From Chloroflexi bacterium UBA6077 (GTDB lineage: Bacteria; Chloroflexota; UBA6077): a stretch of DNA of 64,000 nt. The position numbers were made by a program, and so were the translations under genes. Location: assembly GCA_002436065.1 (NCBI GenBank), contig DIXP01000008.1, positions 71,068 through 135,067 on the forward strand. The letters run 5' to 3'. The notes beneath the pieces were generated by a model. It ran no database searches, was not told where the DNA came from, and saw nothing but the letters and a program-made list of their open reading frames with translations. Below, one piece after another: positions 15,157 through 23,528 of the stretch (position 1 is the first letter of the stretch; the number at the start of each line of letters is the position of its first letter).

Positions 15157-17046
15157 ATGGTAGTCGCTGTGAATCTGCATGAAGCGCTCACAGAATGTAC
15201 CCTGGCCCTCCTGCGGCGAATCGCCACGGCGCACGGACTGGCGGTGTCCGAGAGTACCCTGCGTGCCGAATTAGTGGACCAACTCGCCGGCAAGCTGGCC
15301 GAGCCAGAGCAGATGAACTCCCTGCTGACCTCCCTATCCACCGAAGAGCAGCGACTGCTTCAGGCCGTGCGGACGCAGGGGTGGACCGCCAAGGCATTCG
15401 TGCTCGATCGCCAGTTCCCCGGCGACCAACGGAAGGGCGGTGACAACCCGCCCTCGATGGAGCACTCTCCCAAACCCAGCCTTGTGCAGAAGGGCCTCCT
15501 GTATCGCAGCTACGCCACCCTGGGCAACTGGCGTGGCGAGGTGTACCACGTCCCAGAGGAGCTTCGTCAGGCCATCGATGCCGGACTGCCTCCTGAGCCA
15601 ATGGCCAAAGGGCTGGATATCCGCTCGTCTGCCGATCCCCCCACCACCGTCGAGCGAAACGTCGCCTTCGATGTCTTCTGCCTCCTCTCCTACCTCCGCC
15701 GAAGCAAGTGCCGGACGGTGCACGGCTCCTTGGGACGGGCGGATGTCGGCAGGCTGGAGGAGGAAGTGAGAGAGGTATCCACGGACTGGACGGGCGGTCT
15801 TGCTGACCAACGATGGGCCTTCCTGCTCCACCTCTGCCTGGCCGGTGGCTGGGTGGTGCGCCAGGGGAATCTGCTCACCTCAGGCCGACGGGCCGCCCAA
15901 CTGCTGGCCGGTGGCCCGATAGAAACACAACGGCGCCTCCTGGAACGATACCTCAGAGACCGCGGCTGGAGTGACCTGTCGGCAGCCGGCCGGGTTCGCC
16001 AGGCACTCGGCAGCCGCACCATGGACGAGCCTACCGGCAGACGGTTGGTGCTGCACCACCTGGAAGAGTTGGGCGGCGATGGCTGGGTCGAGGAGGGGGC
16101 CTTCCGAGCTGCTATCCGGACACTCAACCCCGACCTGCTGCGGGAGGACTACGCCTCACCCTCCTGGGGCATGGTGGACGTAGCAACGGAAGGCGAGCTG
16201 CACGGGAGCCCTAGTTGGGATCCAGTGGAGGGGGAGTGGATCCGGTACCTCCTCCGCGGCCCCTTCTCCTGGTTGGGGCTGGTCAGGTCCGGCGCAACCG
16301 CCGACGGCACGATGGCTTACCAGTGTGTCGCTCTCCCTGCCAAAAGAACCGCCACCTCGCCAGAGAGGTCCCATGGAGGCATCGTCCGGCTCCTGCCCAA
16401 CATGCAGCTCTCGGCCCCCGCGGACGTCGACCTCGAGCTGCTATTTCTCCTGGAGCCCTACCTGGAGCGGCCACGTCGCGGACTCGAGAACCGGTACAGC
16501 TTCTCCAAGGAATCGCTCTGGAGTGGCATCGAACAGGGCGGTTCCTTGGAGAAGCTTAGAGCGCTCCTCGATCGACCAGGAGTCCAGGTCGCCGAGGGGG
16601 TGCTCCCGAGGCTAGGAGAGTGGGCCAGGGATTACGGGCGCTTCACCCTGGAAGCCATCCTGCTTCTCTCGGCCACCAGCGAGGAGGATGCGGAGAGGGT
16701 GCAGACGCTGCCAGGGGTCGCGCCCTGCCTGGAGGCTCGCGTGGGGCCCAGCAGCTACCGAGTTTCGCCTGAGCGCATCTGGGAGTTGAGTGGCACCCTC
16801 AAGCGTGCCGGCTTCCCTCCCAGAGTCTCCTCAGAGGCGAGAAGCCTGGGATTACGTCGGGTCACAGCCGACGTCGAGCTGCTGAAGGAATGCCTGTTCG
16901 CCCTCCGCCTCCTTCGCGTTCTCCATGAAGGCGTTAGCAGGGAGAAAGGGCCCGAGGCGATCCGGCGATTGGAGGCAGCCTTGGACCCGGAGGAAGTGGC
17001 GGAGGTGATCCGCAGGGTGCAGGATGTCGTTCAAAGGCTACGTTAG
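15157..17046 (+). CDS. Helicase-associated (XPB/Ssl2 N-terminal-like) domain protein
   Basis: About 629 residues, soluble, with several winged-helix-like helical segments. From about residue 400 a segment resembles the Helicase_C_3 domain: RLLPNMQLSAPADVDLELLF, then a repeated acidic/hydrophobic pattern with YSFSKESLWSGIEQGGSLEKL. The N-terminus (LHEALTECTLALLRRIA, then an ELVDQLAGKL segment) resembles the helical start of the same proteins in actinobacteria. No Walker A or B motif is visible, so it is not a helicase itself. Start: ATG 15157 is chosen over TTG 15115 because the family-like helix begins there. Its role is unknown; DNA binding is an inference. Confidence 0.62.
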   Translation: MVVAVNLHEALTECTLALLRRIATAHGLAVSESTLRAELVDQLAGKLAEPEQMNSLLTSLSTEEQRLLQAVRTQGWTAKAFVLDRQFPGDQRKGGDNPPSMEHSPKPSLVQKGLLYRSYATLGNWRGEVYHVPEELRQAIDAGLPPEPMAKGLDIRSSADPPTTVERNVAFDVFCLLSYLRRSKCRTVHGSLGRADVGRLEEEVREVSTDWTGGLADQRWAFLLHLCLAGGWVVRQGNLLTSGRRAAQLLAGGPIETQRRLLERYLRDRGWSDLSAAGRVRQALGSRTMDEPTGRRLVLHHLEELGGDGWVEEGAFRAAIRTLNPDLLREDYASPSWGMVDVATEGELHGSPSWDPVEGEWIRYLLRGPFSWLGLVRSGATADGTMAYQCVALPAKRTATSPERSHGGIVRLLPNMQLSAPADVDLELLFLLEPYLERPRRGLENRYSFSKESLWSGIEQGGSLEKLRALLDRPGVQVAEGVLPRLGEWARDYGRFTLEAILLLSATSEEDAERVQTLPGVAPCLEARVGPSSYRVSPERIWELSGTLKRAGFPPRVSSEARSLGLRRVTADVELLKECLFALRLLRVLHEGVSREKGPEAIRRLEAALDPEEVAEVIRRVQDVVQRLR

Positions 17047-17065
17047 CCACAACAACCTCTTGCGG

Positions 17066-17095
17066 TTGTCTGGCCAAAGGTATCCATGGTATAAT
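17066..17095 (+). promoter_or_regulatory. Promoter of rplS
   Basis: TTGTCT (17066-17071), 18-base spacer, perfect TATAAT (17090-17095), about 45 bases before the rplS start. Confidence 0.6.
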
Positions 17096-17139
17096 CGGCC
17101 GTCATTCGTTCGCAAGCTGTATTTGGCCAGGGGGTAGCA

Positions 17140-17526
17140 GTGATAAGTCCCAGTCAGGCTATGAATGTGCAGAGGAACCCCAATATCCCCCAGTTCGGCC
17201 CTGGGGACACCGTCAAGGTCGGTGTCAAGGTGGTCGAGGGTGGCAGAGAGCGGTTGCAGAACTTCGAGGGTGTGGTCCTCCGGCTGAACAAGCCCAAGCA
17301 GCCAGATGGCACCTTCACAGTGCGCCGCATTGCTCACGGTGTTGGGGTAGAGAGGACTTTCGCGTACTGTTCGCCTCGTGTCGACAGAGTGGAAGTGGTT
17401 CGGCGAGGCCTCGTTCGACGGGCCAAGCTATACTACCTGCGGAACCTCGTTGGCAAGGCTGCTCGCATCAAGGAGAAGCGGCCAGCCGTTGTTCGTCGCC
17501 CGTCTGCCAGCGTCGAGAAGGCGTAA
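17140..17526 (+). CDS. rplS: 50S ribosomal protein L19
   Basis: L19 sits at the 30S-50S interface. The protein is up to 128 residues and has the family core IPQFGPGDTVKVGVKVVEGG, RLQNFEGVVL, a GVGVERTF strand and RRAKLYYLRN near the end, followed by a basic tail. The GTG at 17140 has a GGGGGT stretch just upstream; an ATG seven codons later is possible. The N-terminus differs from the usual MN-x-I-DxI opening and carries an NPNIP segment. It heads the plus-strand run continuing into rnhB. Confidence 0.95.
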   Translation: MISPSQAMNVQRNPNIPQFGPGDTVKVGVKVVEGGRERLQNFEGVVLRLNKPKQPDGTFTVRRIAHGVGVERTFAYCSPRVDRVEVVRRGLVRRAKLYYLRNLVGKAARIKEKRPAVVRRPSASVEKA

Positions 17527-17556
17527 GGTGCGGGGGTGCGTGTGGCTCCCCGCACC
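17527..17556 (+). terminator. Hairpin after rplS
   Basis: GGTGCGGGG (17527-17535) pairs with CCCCGCACC (17548-17556), immediately after the stop codon. There is no strong T-run. The remaining ~230 bases before rnhB hold no gene that I can support. Confidence 0.55.
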
Positions 17557-17788
17557 GCTCCTTACCCAACCTCCCCCATTTCCCCGATCCCTCCGAAGAG
17601 CAGCCGCTCCCCTACCAGCACCCTCGCAGGGTAGCCTGAGTCAGCGGAGCGGGCTGCGCTCTCACATAAAGCTCCGATCTCTATTGGCCCACTTCTAGGC
17701 CCCGGCCTGTTAGAATGGCTCACGATTTGAATGGGCCGCCACGACCAGGCGCAGGCCAACGACTCTCCAAAATCCGGAGGAGAACCCA

Positions 17789-18448
17789 GTGGTAATGGTG
17801 CCCACCCTTGACCGCGAGCACCAGCTCTGGAAGTCGGGATGCATTCGGATAGCTGGTGTGGATGAGGCAGGCCTCGGCCCCCTCGCTGGTCCCGTTGTCG
17901 CGGCAGCCTATCTGATACCACCCGGTGCTCAACTGATCCAAGGGGTTCGAGATTCCAAGACCCTCTCCCCATTACAGCGGGAACGCATCTTTGGGCAGAT
18001 CCTGCGGCAGGCGATAGCCGTCGGGGTTGGTGCTGCGTCTGTGCGAGAAATCGACACACTGAACGTGCTTGCCGCGTCCCGACTAGCCATGAAGAGGGCT
18101 CTGGCTAGAGTGGCTCCTTACGATCACGTTCTTGTGGACGGGCGAGAGATTCGGAACTGCACATTTGGCCCACACACGGCAATCATTGGCGGTGACGCCA
18201 CCAGCTATTCCATTGCCTGTGCCTCCATCATAGCCAAAGTCACTCGTGACCGGCTGATGAAGAAACTGGCCATCCGCTACCCCGGCTATGGTTGGGACCA
18301 CAACTCAGGCTATGGGAGTGCCGAGCATATCGCCTCACTCAGGGCTCTTGGCCCCACTCCCTTTCACAGGCGCAGCTTCGCACCGGTGCGCGCCCTGATT
18401 TGTCCGAACCTATTCGGTGCCTCAGATTCAGACAACACATTCACATGA
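17789..18448 (+). CDS. rnhB: Ribonuclease HII
   Basis: RNase HII cuts the RNA strand of RNA-DNA hybrids and single ribonucleotides in DNA. The 219-residue protein shows the hallmark GVDEAGLGPLAGPV (Asp25, Glu26), VRDSKTLSPLQRER, a DG-x-E-like third site, and ASIIAKVTRDRLM with the final acidic residue. The GTG start is preceded by GGAGGAG. The short C-terminal tail after ICPNLFG is poorly conserved. It follows rplS as in several Chloroflexota and Firmicutes (from memory). Confidence 0.94.
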   Translation: MVMVPTLDREHQLWKSGCIRIAGVDEAGLGPLAGPVVAAAYLIPPGAQLIQGVRDSKTLSPLQRERIFGQILRQAIAVGVGAASVREIDTLNVLAASRLAMKRALARVAPYDHVLVDGREIRNCTFGPHTAIIGGDATSYSIACASIIAKVTRDRLMKKLAIRYPGYGWDHNSGYGSAEHIASLRALGPTPFHRRSFAPVRALICPNLFGASDSDNTFT

Positions 18449-18540
18449 TCGTCACTGGAGTTGTATGCTGTGCCGACGGACCGTGAATGCCAATCCATAC
18501 AACTCAACCGCTACGCGTTGGTTGAAGGGAGCCTGTGGCC

Positions 18541-18921
18541 GTGACCGACCACCGCAAGAGTGTGGGCCAATCCGGCGAGGCCGTGGCCGCCACCTTCCTG
18601 CGGAAGCAGGGATATCGGCTGCTGCAACGGAACTACCGCTGCACGTTGGGAGAGATCGACCTGATTGTACAGGATGGTGAGGAGCTGGTCTTCGTCGAAG
18701 TCAGGACGAAACAGCGGCCCTGCCTCTTCCGGCCCGAGGAGTCCATAGACCGGCGAAAGGCTTTGAGACTGGTGAAGTTGGGAGAGTACTACCTGGCATC
18801 GACCAAGCACCTGGAGGTGCCGTGGCGAATAGATCTGGTCGTCGTAGAGCTTACCCCCGACGGGGAACCCGTCCGGATCGAACACTTCCAGAATGCCACC
18901 TCAGGGATCGTGACGCCATGA
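18541..18921 (+). CDS. YraN family protein (UPF0102), predicted nuclease
   Basis: A 126-residue protein with the YraN/UPF0102 pattern: helix GQSGEAVAATFLRKQGY, then RNYRCTLGEIDLIVQDGEELVF and VEVRTKQ, which together make an endonuclease-like GEID...EVRxK site. The family's biological role is poorly known; the fold is Holliday-junction-resolvase-like. GTG at 18541 is preferred to GTG at 18535 because AAGGGAG is nine rather than three bases upstream. The stop overlaps the start of the next gene (ATGA). yraN after rnhB is a widely conserved order. Confidence 0.9.
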   Translation: MTDHRKSVGQSGEAVAATFLRKQGYRLLQRNYRCTLGEIDLIVQDGEELVFVEVRTKQRPCLFRPEESIDRRKALRLVKLGEYYLASTKHLEVPWRIDLVVVELTPDGEPVRIEHFQNATSGIVTP

Positions 18922-20015
18922 GGCATCTCATCGTTATCATCCTCCTCGTCACGTTTTCCCTACTCACCGTGGGCTTCGGACCACCCACCCTGATAGAATC
19001 CGAGGCGGCGGTGACCCCCGTCTCTTCCAGCACCGTTAAGCAGATAAGGGCGGATCGCCTGCCCAAGGTGGGCGCCAGGGCCTGGCTGCTGATGGACGAG
19101 ACCACGGGGCAGGTTTTGGCATCCAAGAACCCCCACGATCACAGGCCGATGGCCAGCACCACCAAGATGATGACCTCCCTCGTAACCCTCGAGAAGGCGC
19201 GGCTGACCGACGTCGTCACGGCCGGCAAGAACGTGAAGGTCGATCCCACCATAATCGGCCTTGACCCCGGGGATACGTTGACCGTGGAACAGATGTTGTA
19301 CGGCCTGATGCTGGTCTCCGGCAACGACGCCGCTGTGGCTCTCGCTGAGCACGTCGGCGGGTCCATACCTGGCTTCGCCGACATGATGAACGCCAAGGCA
19401 ACCCAACTGGGGCTGAAGGACACTCACTTCGTGAACCCCCACGGCTTCGACGACCCCAAGCATTACTCCTCAGCCTACGATCTGGCGGTGCTAGCCCGAA
19501 CTGCCCTGCAGAACCCGGTTTTCGCCAGGATCGTGTCCACCAAGGAGTACCGCATCGATGCCCCCATCAGGTGGGTGTTCAAGAACTCCAACCAACTGCT
19601 TAACACCCTCCCAGGTGCAGACGGTGTCAAGACGGGATATACTGATGAGGCTGGCCGCTGCCTGGTATCCTCAGCGACTCGGAGAGGCCACAGAGCGATC
19701 GCGGTGGTGCTCGACGGCCCCGACATGTACGAGGATTCCGGCGCCCTTCTCGACTACCTGCTCACGAACTACGACTGGGAGTCCCTCGAAGCCGCCGACC
19801 ATCCCATTGCCGAGTCTGGCCAGGGGAGCGAGGTCCAACAGGTCGTCGCCAGGGACAAGCCGGCCATCGTGTTTCCATCGTGGCAGAGACCCTATCTGCG
19901 CCACTACTATGACGTCTCCAGCACCCCATCGAAGGGTGATGGTGCCGCTGGTGCAGCCAGCTACTACCTCTTCGGCAAGAAGGTGGCCGAAGTTGGACTC
20001 TACCAAGGTAACTGA
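18918..20015 (+). CDS. D-alanyl-D-alanine carboxypeptidase (peptidase S11)
   Basis: This 365-residue exported low-molecular-weight penicillin-binding protein trims the terminal D-alanine from peptidoglycan stem peptides. A signal peptide occupies about residues 1-30. The three catalytic motifs are complete: STTK (Ser80, Lys83), SGN (134-136) and KTG (238-240). A C-terminal region after about 290 lacks a clear amphipathic anchor of the DacA type. The true start is the ATG at 18918, which overlaps the yraN stop; a longer frame upstream runs inside yraN and is rejected. Its presence argues for a peptidoglycan-containing envelope, at variance with lineages in this phylum that lack a wall. Confidence 0.93.
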   Translation: MRHLIVIILLVTFSLLTVGFGPPTLIESEAAVTPVSSSTVKQIRADRLPKVGARAWLLMDETTGQVLASKNPHDHRPMASTTKMMTSLVTLEKARLTDVVTAGKNVKVDPTIIGLDPGDTLTVEQMLYGLMLVSGNDAAVALAEHVGGSIPGFADMMNAKATQLGLKDTHFVNPHGFDDPKHYSSAYDLAVLARTALQNPVFARIVSTKEYRIDAPIRWVFKNSNQLLNTLPGADGVKTGYTDEAGRCLVSSATRRGHRAIAVVLDGPDMYEDSGALLDYLLTNYDWESLEAADHPIAESGQGSEVQQVVARDKPAIVFPSWQRPYLRHYYDVSSTPSKGDGAAGAASYYLFGKKVAEVGLYQGN

Positions 20016-20081
20016 GACTCGCGGGGATATCCGTAGCTCGACATTGAGGAGTCGGGCTCAGGTGGGCCCGCAGGGGGTCAT

Positions 20082-20855
20082 GTGGGCGTTTCTCCGGAAG
20101 ACAAGCCGCTACTAGAGACAGACGGCGGCGAAAACGGGCGAAAAGAGCGGCTGCACAAGGTCCTGGCCCAGGCAGGTGTGGAATCCAGGCGAGCGGCCGA
20201 GGAGATGATCCTAGCCGGACGGGTGGGTGTCAACGGTGTGGTATGCACCACGTTAGGCACCAAAGTCGACCCGGACCACGACGTAATCACCGTGGATGGC
20301 AGGCCGATCCCTCGTCGGGTCAAGAGAATCTACCTCGTGCTGAACAAGCCCCCCGGCTACATCACCAGCGTCGGCGATCCGGAGAACCGGCCCACGGTGA
20401 TGGACCTGGTGCCGCACGGGCCGCGCATCTACCCCGTCGGCCGCCTTGATGCCAACAGCGAAGGGCTGATCCTCCTGACCAACGACGGGGAGTTCGCCAA
20501 CGTGATCGCACACCCCCGGTACGCATGGGAGAAGGAATACCACGTGTCAATCCCCGGGACTCTGAAGGAACCAGATCTTCGAGCCCTTCGGGAGGGAGTC
20601 GACATCGACGGGTATCGGACCCATCCGGCTCAAGTTCGGGTCCTCAGCTCAGATGGCAAGACGACCTGGCTCAGCATGACGATACACGAGGGTCGAAATC
20701 GACAGATCCGCAGGATGCTCCACGCACTGGGCTACAGGGTTGAGCGACTGATGCGGGTCAGAATTGGACCACTATGGCTGGGGTCGCTGGCAAGAGGTGC
20801 CTACAGGGCACTTACCCCCGCCGAGGTGAGGAAGCTGAAGGGAACTAGCGGGTGA
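20082..20855 (+). CDS. rluB: Pseudouridine synthase, RsuA/RluB family
   Basis: It converts uridine to pseudouridine in rRNA, probably 23S. The 257-residue protein has an N-terminal S4 RNA-binding domain (RLHKVLAQAGVESRRAAEEMI, then AGRVGVNG), followed by the catalytic domain with YPVGRLDANSEGLILLTNDG (catalytic Asp123) and EGRNRQIRRML. The start is GTG with a GGGGG site four bases before it. It overlaps cmk by four bases. An RsuA-type (16S) specificity cannot be excluded. Confidence 0.93.
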   Translation: MGVSPEDKPLLETDGGENGRKERLHKVLAQAGVESRRAAEEMILAGRVGVNGVVCTTLGTKVDPDHDVITVDGRPIPRRVKRIYLVLNKPPGYITSVGDPENRPTVMDLVPHGPRIYPVGRLDANSEGLILLTNDGEFANVIAHPRYAWEKEYHVSIPGTLKEPDLRALREGVDIDGYRTHPAQVRVLSSDGKTTWLSMTIHEGRNRQIRRMLHALGYRVERLMRVRIGPLWLGSLARGAYRALTPAEVRKLKGTSG

Positions 20856-21547
20856 AAGCTCCAGTCATCTGCATCGATGGGCCGGCTGCCTCCGGCAAGA
20901 CCACTGTGGCGAAGCTGCTGGCCGACAGGCTGGGCTACTTCTACCTGGATACCGGCGTGCTCTACCGATCGGTTACCTGGGTGGCTCTCCAGCGTGAGAT
21001 CCCGCCCCGCGACGGAGAGAGCCTTGGACAGTTGGCCACCCAACTGCTGATCGAGGTGAAGCCTGCGCCCAAGGGCGACCTGCGACAGACCATAGTCCTG
21101 GCCGACGGCGAGGACGTATCGCTGGCGATCCGCAGCCCGCGGGTCGATGCCCACGTGTCGGAGGTGTCGGCGCACCAGTCGGTGAGGACGGCTCTCATCG
21201 GAGTCCAGCGGGCGATAGCGGAGAAAGGCGGGGTCATCCTGGCGGGGCGAGACGCAGGTACGGTGGTGTGGCCCGAGGCCGAGGTGAAGGTGTACCTGAC
21301 CGCCAGCGAGGAGGAGCGGGCGCGGCGCCGAGTGGACCAAGCCGCTGAGCAAGGGACCCAACTGGAATACGCCGCCGTACTGGCCGACCTGCGGCGCCGA
21401 GACCTGTACGACAGCACCCGTACCGTGGCCCCCCTGAGGGCCGCATCCGATGCCATCACCCTGGATACCACGCCCCTGTCCATCGAACAGGTAGTCGACG
21501 AACTGCTCCGCATCCTCCACGAGAAGACAGGGGTGTCGATCCCCTGA
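20852..21547 (+). CDS. cmk: Cytidylate kinase
   Basis: Cmk phosphorylates CMP and dCMP. The 231-residue protein has the P-loop IDGPAASGKTT (residues 8-18), the NMP-binding YLDTGVLYR segment, GRDAGTVVWPEA and a LID region EEERARRR. The GTG start lies within the last codon of rluB. The next gene, plsC, starts on its stop (TGATG), so rluB-cmk-plsC is tightly coupled. Confidence 0.96.
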   Translation: MKAPVICIDGPAASGKTTVAKLLADRLGYFYLDTGVLYRSVTWVALQREIPPRDGESLGQLATQLLIEVKPAPKGDLRQTIVLADGEDVSLAIRSPRVDAHVSEVSAHQSVRTALIGVQRAIAEKGGVILAGRDAGTVVWPEAEVKVYLTASEEERARRRVDQAAEQGTQLEYAAVLADLRRRDLYDSTRTVAPLRAASDAITLDTTPLSIEQVVDELLRILHEKTGVSIP

Positions 21548-22215
21548 TGTTTTACAACTTCGCCAACCTTGCCGTCGGCCTCCTGCTGCGGCTGCTCACT
21601 CGCTGCCGGGTCGAAGGCATAGAGCACATCCCACCCTCGGGCCCGCTCCTCATAGTCGCCAACCATCTCAACCTAGTCGACCCTCCGATGCTTGGGGCCC
21701 TGCTCCCAAGGCGGATCGTCTTCATGGCGAAAGAGGAGCTATTTGGGGTTCCCATCATCGGACGGGTGATCACGTGGTACGGGGCCTTTGCCGTAAAGCG
21801 GGGATCAGCCGACCGCCAGGCCCTCCGCACGGCGGTTGCCGTGCTGCAGAACGGCAACGCCGTCGGCATGTTCCCGGAAGGGACCCGCAGCAAGTCTGGC
21901 AGAATGGCTGCGGCCCACCCCGGCGCCGCCCTCCTCGCCATCCTCGCCTCGGCGCCCATACTGCCCGTCGCCATAACCGGCACGGACCGGCTCCGCAGTT
22001 GGCACTGGTTCCTCGCCAGGCCCACCATAACGGTGCGAATCGGGCAGCCGTTCAGACCGGAGCGCGACCGCTCGGGCAAGGGCAGCCTGGAGGGGTCCAC
22101 TCGATCCATGATGACACGGGTAGCCCTTCTGCTCCCTGAAGACCGAAGGGGTTACTACTCCGAGGCCGCGAGTCAGATGGAGAAGGGCGCATCTCTGGTA
22201 GACTACCAGGGATGA
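21547..22215 (+). CDS. plsC: 1-acyl-sn-glycerol-3-phosphate acyltransferase
   Basis: PlsC adds the second acyl chain to make phosphatidic acid at the inner face of the membrane. The 222-residue protein has the HxxxxD catalytic motif NHLNLVD (His40, Asp45), an AVKRGSADR segment, the glycerol-phosphate-binding FPEGTRSKSG (109-118) and a later PILPVAITG block. It begins on the cmk stop and its own stop overlaps the next start (ATGA). cmk-plsC is a common pairing. Confidence 0.95.
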   Translation: MFYNFANLAVGLLLRLLTRCRVEGIEHIPPSGPLLIVANHLNLVDPPMLGALLPRRIVFMAKEELFGVPIIGRVITWYGAFAVKRGSADRQALRTAVAVLQNGNAVGMFPEGTRSKSGRMAAAHPGAALLAILASAPILPVAITGTDRLRSWHWFLARPTITVRIGQPFRPERDRSGKGSLEGSTRSMMTRVALLLPEDRRGYYSEAASQMEKGASLVDYQG

Positions 22216-23525
22216 CAATGCAAACCATCGATACAATCGGCATCGTCGGCTCGGTCACCCCCGGTGGGCTCGCCGAGGAGTGCGGAATCCTGCCCGGAGA
22301 TCGCCTCCTGTCCATCAACGGCCACCGCCCCAGGGACGTAATCGATTGCCGGTTCCTCTCCACCACCGAGGAGCTGACCCTCGTCTCCCTCCGTGGCAAC
22401 GAGGAGCACCAGGTAGAGGTGGAGAAGGACCTGGACGAAGGGCTGGGGATCGAGTTCGAGAGCCCACTGTTCGACGGGGTCCGCCGCTGTCGAAACCGGT
22501 GCGCCTTCTGCTTCGTGGGGAATCTTCCCCGTGGGCTGCGCCAATCCCTTTACATAAAGGATGACGACTACCGCCTCTCCTTCCTCTTCGGCAACTTCGT
22601 CACCCTCAGCAATCTGCACGACGAGGACCTCGACCGGATCGAAGAGCAGCACCTCAACCCACTCTTCGTGTCGGTCCACGCCACGGACCGCGAGCTGCGA
22701 AATCGTCTCCTCGGTATCCAGGCACCAGACATCCTGGAGCAGATCGACGACCTGGGGAAGAGGAGGATACAGATCCACGCCCAGGTGGTACTCTGTCCAG
22801 GCCTGAACGACAACGAGGTGCTGCGGAGGACAATCGAGGATCTATCATCTCGGCACCAGGTGGTGCGCTCCCTCGCCGTGGTCCCCGTGGGGCTCACCCG
22901 TTACGCCCGAAACCCCGAGCTGAGGCCCTTCCTACCGGAGGAAGCCGCACAGGTCGTCCGGCAGGTCACCCCCTTCCAGAAGCGGTTCCGCAAGCAGCTA
23001 GGCCGGAGCTTTGTCCACCTCTCCGACGAGTTCTACGTCGTGAGTGAGGAGTCCTTCCCACCTGCCACCTGGTACGACGGCTATCCACAGATCGAGAACG
23101 GAGTGGGTATGGTACGTCGATTGCTCTCGGACTGGACCGGCAGGAAGCACCGATTGCCGGTTGCAGTCCCAGGCCCAAGGCTAGTAGGATGGATATGTGG
23201 AACTTCAGCATACCCTACTCTGCGGTTGCTGGCAGCGGAGATGAACCGGGTTGGTGGACTCACCGTAGAAGTGTGTCCCGTGGCTAACGAGTTCTTTGGG
23301 ACCACGGTGACCGTCTCAGGGCTCCTCACCGGAGCCGACGTCCTTCCTAAGCTGAGGGAAAAGCGGCTGGATCAGTGGGTGCTGCCCGCCGCCATGTTCG
23401 ACGACCCAGGGGTTCGGACCCTGGACGGCACAACCCTCGAGACAATGCGCGGGGAAGTGCCCGATCCCATCGCGGTGGTCGGGTCGGCGCGAGAACTCAT
23501 AAGAGCTACCTTGTTGGGAGAGTGA
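22212..23525 (+). CDS. PDZ-radical SAM-DUF512 protein
   Basis: This 437-residue protein has three parts: a PDZ-like domain (about 10-75, with GGLAEECGILPGDRLLSINGH), a radical-SAM-type cluster motif C93-x3-C97-x2-C100 followed by FVGNLPRG, and a C-terminal DUF512 domain ending in IAVVGSARE. The family occurs in cyanobacteria, Clostridia and Chloroflexota and is usually a single gene near cmk/plsC; no reaction is established. It overlaps plsC by four bases and is followed three bases later by glmS. Confidence 0.9.
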   Translation: MTMQTIDTIGIVGSVTPGGLAEECGILPGDRLLSINGHRPRDVIDCRFLSTTEELTLVSLRGNEEHQVEVEKDLDEGLGIEFESPLFDGVRRCRNRCAFCFVGNLPRGLRQSLYIKDDDYRLSFLFGNFVTLSNLHDEDLDRIEEQHLNPLFVSVHATDRELRNRLLGIQAPDILEQIDDLGKRRIQIHAQVVLCPGLNDNEVLRRTIEDLSSRHQVVRSLAVVPVGLTRYARNPELRPFLPEEAAQVVRQVTPFQKRFRKQLGRSFVHLSDEFYVVSEESFPPATWYDGYPQIENGVGMVRRLLSDWTGRKHRLPVAVPGPRLVGWICGTSAYPTLRLLAAEMNRVGGLTVEVCPVANEFFGTTVTVSGLLTGADVLPKLREKRLDQWVLPAAMFDDPGVRTLDGTTLETMRGEVPDPIAVVGSARELIRATLLGE

Positions 23526-23528
23526 GCC

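Noticed and set aside
23480..23528. glmS ribozyme upstream of glmS
   Set aside because: Only three bases separate glmS from the previous stop, and the upstream sequence is coding.
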